This document shows, in pieces, positions 58,589 through 64,000 of a stretch of 64,000 nucleotides of DNA. Position numbers and translations under genes: made by a program. The stretch's first letter is position 1, and every line of letters starts with the position of its first letter. The notes under the pieces were generated by a model. It saw nothing but the letters and a program-made list of their open reading frames with translations. It did no database searches and had not been told where the DNA came from. Source of the DNA: Balanoglossus misakiensis (lineage: Eukaryota; Hemichordata); assembly GCA_040954595.2 (NCBI GenBank), contig CM082586.2, positions 11,780,001-11,844,000 of the forward strand. Reading direction: 5' to 3'.

Positions 58589-60776
58589 ATGTTTCCATTC
58601 ATGACGAACTCCAATGCAGGCGTCGCAGTCATTCTGGCTTTCACGCTGTGGGCACCTCTGGTGACAGCAATTCCCAACAAGTTGCGGGTAAGTAATCACA
58701 CAACCTATATGAGTGAAAGTTTCTTGTCATTTTCGCAACGTCAAGGTTGATATTCTCTTCTTGGATCGAAAATGTGTGACACAACAAATGAATCTGCGTG
58801 GCAGGGTCGGCTGTGTCTTTTGCTTCGAGGCATAGTCGTCAGACACACATCCCTAACACGCGAAGCCAGCTTATCCTTTGATCAAATGGCAGCGCTATTC
58901 TAAATATTTTACAGCATGCCGTAAAGGACAAACACGTGCCGCTGGAAGAGGCCAACACTCAGCAGAGACGGCAAGATGTTAACGGAGGTGAGCCCCAACA
59001 ATAAATTAATATTGTTCCTTTTATTTAGAAAACGCCGCATAATTAGCCAACCAATCATGGTTATGAGAAACCTCCAAAATACAATGTATCGATATTTACT
59101 GCATCTGTTCATACTTCGCCCGCGCTTTAAAAACCCTATAGCTGCTAAAATTGGCATATTTTTTTCCAGAGTAAAATACTTCATATGTATATTCCCTATT
59201 CCCTAAAATCTTCACCCGTGACCATTAAGCCATATTACTTGCATTTGCATTGGTTTGTCATCACTTGGCGTCGCATTTCACTATAGCTGCTTAGCTGCTA
59301 TTGTTTGTATGAAGGCTGATTAAATCGGTGAGGCACCGTTTTAATACATAGCATGTTCCAATTGCAACATGCAGTCACAATCGGGCATCGATAAGATGTT
59401 TATGTATACCTATCAGTAAGCTTATTTTGATGAACCAATTTAAGTTGGAAAATAAAATCATGAAAATAATGCAAAAAGTGGCAGCTTTGGAGGCTTTAAA
59501 CTACAGTTCTCCCAAATTGTCTTGACTAAATGACATACATGTGGTCAAAAGTTCTGACTGCAGAAGAGGTTGCAGCTGTGGCGGGGGACTGTTCAATTGG
59601 AGGAAATATATTTACATGGAATACAGACAATATTGAAATGGCAGCAGAAATAGTTCCGACTGAAAAGAATGCTATCTGCAGTGAGTATCACGACTTTAAA
59701 ATGAAAGATTTTGCAAATTTAAAAAAAACATTGAGTGTTTTGACATGCGTCAGTGGTCAGTAACACACAAGCTGCATGATAAGAGGGTCACGAGAAATTG
59801 TAAGCCGCAATGTATAATGGATTAACTCCATGACCTATGCGACCTACGAACTGTGACGTACAGAATTTATTTCTACGTGTAATGCGGTCTGCGGCAGTGA
59901 GCCACAGACCGCATTGCGAGAGCAGTGAGAATTCACCACAATGCAAACTTTCTGAACGTAGGTTGATCTTCGAATGAAATATTACCTTGTCACCAGTTTT
60001 CCACATGGCTACACTGTAAAATTGGGTGACGTGTTCGTTCACAAGTGGAATAATTGTGAGTAGTAAAGCACGCGAAGTTAAGCAACGAGCACGTTTTGAA
60101 ATGCGCGCAGATGATCCCAGTTTAGCAAATTCAGGCCATTGCGTGCATGCAAAAAAAATAATACTGTACCGGGGGTGAGCCTACTTTCTTTCCATACAGA
60201 TACACGTATATGTTGGTTAAGGTATGTGACAAACAGTTTTCATGTAACAGCCAGTGATGCTGACCATAAAACCAGCGCAGCTGATGCTTTCATCTACAAT
60301 TTGCAACATGGACGTTTGTGTCTCTGCATGTGTCGTGCATGTTACTGCTGAACAAAAAAGATATGCGGGCACCACAGGCTGGCGAAAGCGGTGCTCACGT
60401 GCTCTGCAAGCTGATGTTGTCACTAAATTGGCAAAGTATTGTACACATGAAGGAGTTTCTTGAGCTGTCTGTTGTATAAATGTCGGTTGTGAGTACATTA
60501 TTTTTTATTTTTTTTAATAATTTTCAAAGCCCCTATGATTGAAGCATATTATTACGACTCATCCGTTCATCATTCATTCATTCATTCATTCATTCATTCA
60601 TTCATTCATTCATTCATTCATTCATTCATTCATTCATCCATTCAGTCAGTCACTGTACCAATTGAAGACGCCCTTGTATAGGAGAATTTAGCTATGTACT
60701 GACTGTCTTTTCATTTTTTCTTCATCCTATAGAATCTACCGACCTGGTCGCTGTCAATAACAATTCAACTCCTTAA
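58589..60776 (+). CDS. Small secreted peptide precursor, three exons (candidate gene)
   Basis: Exon 1 (58589-58687, 33 codons) encodes a signal peptide: MFPFMTNSNAG, then VAVILAFTLWAPLVTA with likely cleavage before IPNKLR, ending at CGG/GTAAGT. Exon 2 (58915-58987) follows the acceptor ATATTTTACAG and encodes HAVKDKHVPLEEANTQQRRQ and DVNG, ending in phase 1 at GGAG/GTGAGC. Exon 3 (60733-60776) follows TTCTTCATCCTATAG and encodes STDLVAVNNNSTP and a stop. All phases match. The mature product would be about 45 residues, polar, without cysteines, and with one dibasic site (RR) that would release a peptide beginning with Gln. It could be a neuropeptide-like or other secreted precursor; I do not recognise a family. 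The promoter lies at 58530, and AATAAA follows at 61046. Intron 2 contains a further exon (59507-59680) in compatible phase. Confidence 0.5.
59228..59506 (+). repeat. Dispersed repeat R4, copy b
   Basis: Second copy of the repeat at 52842-53093. Its end (GGCTTTAAACTACAG) coincides with the acceptor before the pentraxin-like exon; the other copy reads GGGCTTTAACTAGCAG at the matching place. The acceptor therefore seems to be supplied by the repeat. Confidence 0.65.
59507..59680 (+). pseudogene. Exon for the end of a pentraxin/LamG-like domain, with a stop codon
   Basis: The open part reads MTYMWSKVLTAEEVAAVAGD, CSIGGNIFTWNTDNIEMAAE and IVPTEKNAIC. The pattern W-S-K-V-L-T-A-E-E-V, then a Cys, G-N-x-x-x-W, and a final Cys is the C-terminal end of pentraxin-type (LamG-fold) domains of secreted proteins. 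The exon runs from the acceptor at 59506 to the donor GTGAGT at 59681 and has phase 1-1. It would join exon 2 and exon 3 of the surrounding secreted-peptide gene in frame. However, an in-frame TAA stands at 59527-59529, immediately before the first Met, and the upstream two thirds of a pentraxin domain are missing. I read it as a truncated, dead cassette exon; a stop-containing alternative isoform is the other option. Confidence 0.5.
60571..60640 (+). repeat. Microsatellite (ATTC)n
   Basis: About 17 uninterrupted ATTC units, ending in TCCATTCAGTCAGTCAC. It lies in intron 2 of the secreted-peptide gene, about 95 bp before exon 3. Confidence 0.95.
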
Positions 60777-61045
60777 ACATCCTGTGTGTGTGAAGTCTAT
60801 GAACACTGGCCATGCATTTCAATTCAAGGACAAAATGAATGCGCAATATTTCGTTTTATCGAGAGTAATGTGCAGTGATTAAATTAGCTAGGGCTCTCTT
60901 AGCAGATTTGGAGTTAGTCATTTTGGTAGAAACTTTTCGAGATGGGAAATCTTTGGTCATCTAACCAAGTTATTTGTATTTTTGTTATATAAGACAGAGT
61001 AATTTCCATATCATAGATGCAAGTTTAATTTATAACATGAATTTG

Positions 61046-61090
61046 AATAAAATATTGTTTTTTAAATATCACCACATGAATTTGAATAAA
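61046..61090 (+). terminator. Two poly(A) signals in a short tandem duplication
   Basis: AATAAA at 61046-61051 and again at 61085-61090, within a near-perfect duplication of about 40 bp (ACATGAATTTGAATAAAATA). They lie about 270-310 bp past the stop codon of the secreted-peptide gene, on the same strand. Confidence 0.5.
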
Positions 61091-61109
61091 ATATTTTTTT
61101 TTAAATATC

Positions 61110-63180
61110 ACCAGATTGAAATCTTTGGAAGTTTGCACTTAGAGGGATGGCATGGCAGTTTTCCACTGTTCATATTACAAAGAATTTGGCGTCACGTGTA
61201 GATTTCATGAGTGTTCGAGTTTTGCTCTTCCCAGCCTCGTACCCACAATCCTCTGATACTTACACTTACGTCAGTTCTATAGCCGCTGACCCACTAGATT
61301 CTCCTTATGAATTGCCCAAATTATTTTTTGGTATAGTTTTGATAGTTGGTGCACGGAAACTTTTGATCGATTCACGAAATTCAAAATATGTTACATCACA
61401 AACCTCATAAAATGGAGGCTAGAGTAGCCTGTTTGTTTTCAGGTAATTTTACAATTACCTCAATTACCTTTTTTCGAGGGAGGGGGTTAAGAAAACATAC
61501 AGATTGAAATAACAAGGAAGTGGTATATCAAACCGAAACCTTATCTCAATCGTGATTCTAGAGTGTTTCCATGTCATGTGACATCCACAAAAATGTGGTA
61601 TTATCTTGAAAAGAGTCCCGATTTCCCAAACTGGTTTTGCGAATGTACTTCACTTTGGAGCAATGCATGAGTACATTCGTAGAAAGATATTGCTCCACTA
61701 TTTACTGACACTCCTCTTGTACTGCAAATATTACTGCATTCTGTCAGGGCAAGACAAAAGACACAGCAGAACTGCCAGAATTAAAACAGACAACTGGCAA
61801 TTTCAATAAAACATGTAATAACAAATATATGTAACATTGAATGAGGTGTCCATACAGCTTGGTCATTTAAAGACCTCCAGTCATTGTGACAATGCATAAA
61901 TATTTATGTACACCATGTTAAAAATTAGTTCAGGCATACCTTATACATGTATGTTTTTGACTGACCATATCCTCAGCACGCCCTTTTTTTTCAAAAAGAC
62001 TATCATTATTCTCTGCCAGGCAGAGAGTTGCCGCTTTCTTGTTAACAATAATATACTATTATAACATTGCATAGATTCCTGTTTGTTTCTGTCCATATCT
62101 CACAAACTGTGGTGTGCATACTGTTGAAATGACCTCAAGAAGAAAATGCCAAATGGAAAAATATTTGACATACTAACCTGTATGATAATGTTATACGGTA
62201 CATTATATTTAACGGTTCCAATCCAATGTTGAGAACTAACAAAACAATTTGAGCAGAATTCATTTAAAATTAATTGCAGTTCCGTTTCACCGCATTTCAT
62301 AGGATGCTGGCTAAAATTCATACTATGGTGGATTACCTGTTATGCATTTCTTTCCCTATTTCGTCTGGCAGATTTGAGTTTGACAAGCTGTCATTTTCCT
62401 TTCAGCTCCGCAAAATTGATGGATTTACTTTGACAGCACACAGACTGTCCATGTGTCATCGGAGATACAAGCAGCATCAGGTGCTGAACAGCTTGCAGCA
62501 GTGTTGGAAAAGAGTACACAACACTAACTTGCAAGAGTGCTTTGGCCCTTTCTTCACACTGTCCGAAACTTGTTGTGTTACATCATTGCTTAATGAATAA
62601 GAAATACACAGGTATTTAGCGTTCTATTCAATACCTACAATAGATAAAAGGGTGTCGGTCTGTATGCGACAATCTTCAATGTTCTTATGAGCACAAGGCT
62701 TTATTCAGGGAACGTTTTACAGTAAGAATTATATGATATAAACTGAATAAGTTTGTTGTCTGTCAACTCTTCTGTCTTTGTCTTACCGATACGGTTCTAA
62801 CCGCGAACACTGAGGCTTCTCTGCTCGTACACAGTATAAATCAATGGATGATAAAATGCGCCCTCTTTTGGTGAACTCTTCCTACCGCCCGACCTTCTAC
62901 CATACATTAAGGCATGTAGGGCGGCCAGGTAGATGGCAGTGTATTGCAAGCGTCTCTTGCATATTTTTTTTCCGCCAGGAATGGCATACATTCGTTTTTG
63001 GCGACACCACAACTGCTGGAACTTCTCGAAAAATTGAGAGCCGGATTTCATAAATGCTCATGTTTTCCGAAGGGCTGAAAGAAGATCCAGAGTGGAATAT
63101 TTAAATTTGCCTGTGGCAGACATCATAGTGGCTGCCAGTTATTCTATTTCTTGTGCAAGAGATAGTATCTTGTTCCAGCG
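61110..63180. other. Unassigned sequence
   Basis: No gene is established. A good acceptor (TTTTCCTTTCAG, exon start about 62406) opens a frame to a TAA near 62600 with LRKIDGFTLTAHRLSMCHRR, which I do not recognise. It has no partner donor that I could find. Two CA/GT-poor AT-rich stretches surround it. Confidence 0.35.
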
Positions 63181-63188
63181 AGATGTTT

Positions 63189-63306
63189 TCTCGTGTGCAC
63201 GAGATACATGCTATCTCGTGCATATCTCGTGCGCACGAGAAAATTGCGAGCGCACTCGTGTTCACGAGAAAATATCACATGCACACGTAAGTCGTGCGCA
63301 CGAGAT
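63189..63306. repeat. Cluster of CTCGTG..CACGAG palindromes
   Basis: TCTCGTGCGCACGAGA at 63225-63240 is a perfect 16-bp palindrome. Close relatives lie at 63190-63205 (TCTCGTGTGCACGAGA), 63254-63269 (ACTCGTGTTCACGAGA) and 63291-63305 (GTCGTGCGCACGAGA). Half sites (CTATCTCGTGCATATCTCGT) stand between them. The cluster begins in a degenerate part near 63155. It is probably the core of a short palindromic mobile element; a protein-binding array is the alternative. Confidence 0.75.
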
Positions 63307-63401
63307 AAAAAAATGTGCCCTGTAGTCTTTCTTAGGACATGGTAGCGTGACGTCGCATTGTAATTAACGGACGATCTTGGAAATTCGGCTATTAATGGTG
63401 A

Positions 63402-63734
63402 ATGGACTTTCGCCTCCTTCGAACAACAACAGAGACTGACGTCGCAACAATGACAGAAAAAGTGAAGCAAATGGCCGACAAAACGAAGAGAATCGGAAAA
63501 CGGGCAGGATCCTCGGCACAGACATCTGGGAATAATACCACCACATCAAATAGAACGACGAGTAGTCCAGGACAAACCGCCACCAGTGACTATGACAACA
63601 AGTCTGAAGGCGATGCTGGCGAACCCTTGCACAATACAACTACAGTCCTACAGAGAAATGCAGCCCAGCGCCACTCAAGATTTTCCATTCCTGGTCTGGC
63701 AGCAGCCAAAATATGTTGTTGTTTTTTCTCTTAG
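63402..63734 (+). CDS. Small Ser/Thr-rich protein, unrecognised
   Basis: The ATG at 63402 follows an in-frame TGA directly, so the start is fixed for this exon. The product has 110 residues: MDFRLLRTTTETDVATMTEK, a basic helix-like part (VKQMADKTKRIGKRAG), a low-complexity Ser/Thr/Asn-rich middle, and a C-terminus with FSIPGLAAAKICCCFFS. The triple Cys next to aromatic residues could be a lipid-attachment site; that is an inference. AATAAA lies at 63762-63767, 28 bp past the stop, consistent with a single-exon or terminal-exon gene. An acceptor-like TAGTCTTTCTTAG precedes at 63337. CRE-like TGACGTCG words stand at 63349 and inside the ORF. No family is recognised. Confidence 0.4.
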   Translation: MDFRLLRTTTETDVATMTEKVKQMADKTKRIGKRAGSSAQTSGNNTTTSNRTTSSPGQTATSDYDNKSEGDAGEPLHNTTTVLQRNAAQRHSRFSIPGLAAAKICCCFFS

Positions 63735-63761
63735 AAGCGACCTCAGTCTGAGCTGAATGAG

Positions 63762-63767
63762 AATAAA
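63762..63767 (+). terminator. Poly(A) signal AATAAA
   Basis: Stands 28 bp after the stop codon of the small Ser/Thr-rich ORF. The close spacing supports a real 3' end near 63785. Confidence 0.45.
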
Positions 63768-64000
63768 CTGTAGGTTGGGAATACAACAAAAAAACACGCA
63801 GTCGCTGCGGTCAACACGTAGCTATTAGTTTCGGTTTTATGTTCGCTACAGCTCGGAAACCAAAATGTGGTACAACTTCAAGCTACATAAACTGGAAAGC
63901 ATAGTACGTGCAGAGCAGACCATGGTGACGAAAGCAGGTATTCTAGGTCGTAAGATAAAAACACGGCGCTAGAAAAACAGTCATCAAAAGTTGCACGTGT

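Noticed and set aside
63865-63972. 35-codon ORF starting MWYNFKLHKLES at the right edge
   Set aside because: Reasonable start context but too short, with no splice sites or homology; it could also be a first exon cut by the window.

Overview
The window is metazoan genomic DNA. Canonical GT..AG splice sites, AATAAA signals, a TATA-box promoter, an L1-type two-ORF LINE, MITEs with TAA target duplications and mega-satellite DNA all say so. There is no prokaryotic gene organisation. A non-LTR retrotransposon with a 2A-like peptide at the start of ORF1 fits marine invertebrates in which such elements are known (sea urchins, lancelets, molluscs, hemichordates). I cannot name the species from sequence alone.

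Layout. (1) 1-32192: one nearly homogeneous satellite array, open at the left window edge. It has about 90 units of two kinds: a short unit (S, 274-275 bp, 52 copies) and a long unit (L, 452-454 bp, 38 copies). L is S plus a 178-bp segment whose ends look like a 5' and a 3' splice site. One L unit carries a 770-bp MITE (18766-19535) with perfect 43-bp inverted repeats and a TAA duplication. (2) 32296-34060: a second, unrelated tandem array with a 309-bp unit and a period-two (618-bp) pattern. (3) 34190-39420: scrambled, partly inverted pieces of a gene for an RPA-like OB-fold protein. Exons 1, 2, 3 and 4 can all be found, but no copy in the window has all four in order, and two long inverted repeats tie the pieces together. 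A GC-rich segment with an Arg/Ser/Pro-rich ORF (39438-40875) interrupts the gene after exon 3. (4) 42835-47505: a nearly full-length LINE on the minus strand with ORF1 (2A-like peptide, coiled coil, RRM) and ORF2 (endonuclease, reverse transcriptase). ORF2 follows ORF1 in the same frame after a single amber codon. Each ORF is broken once, by one extra A in a run of seven. (5) 47550-57150: repeat-rich DNA holding several copies of dispersed families, inverted pairs, degenerate 140-bp modules and a second MITE (48318-49143). The second MITE can be defined exactly because an empty-site copy of its host repeat lies at 56590-57150. (6) 57860-61100: a CpG-containing, promoter-like region and a compact plus-strand gene with TATA box, signal peptide and three phase-compatible exons. 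Its second intron holds a further phase 1-1 exon that encodes the end of a pentraxin/LamG domain but carries a stop codon. (7) 63180-63310: a cluster of palindromes with a CTCGTG..CACGAG core, followed by a small Ser/Thr-rich ORF with its own AATAAA (63402-63767).

The genes do not form an operon or pathway. Apart from the two small plus-strand candidates at the right, nearly everything is repeat, mobile element or broken gene. The most distinctive items are the 2A-bearing LINE with its stop-separated ORFs, the intron-like L segment of the satellite, the shuffled OB-fold exons, and the small secreted-peptide gene with its dead pentraxin cassette exon.
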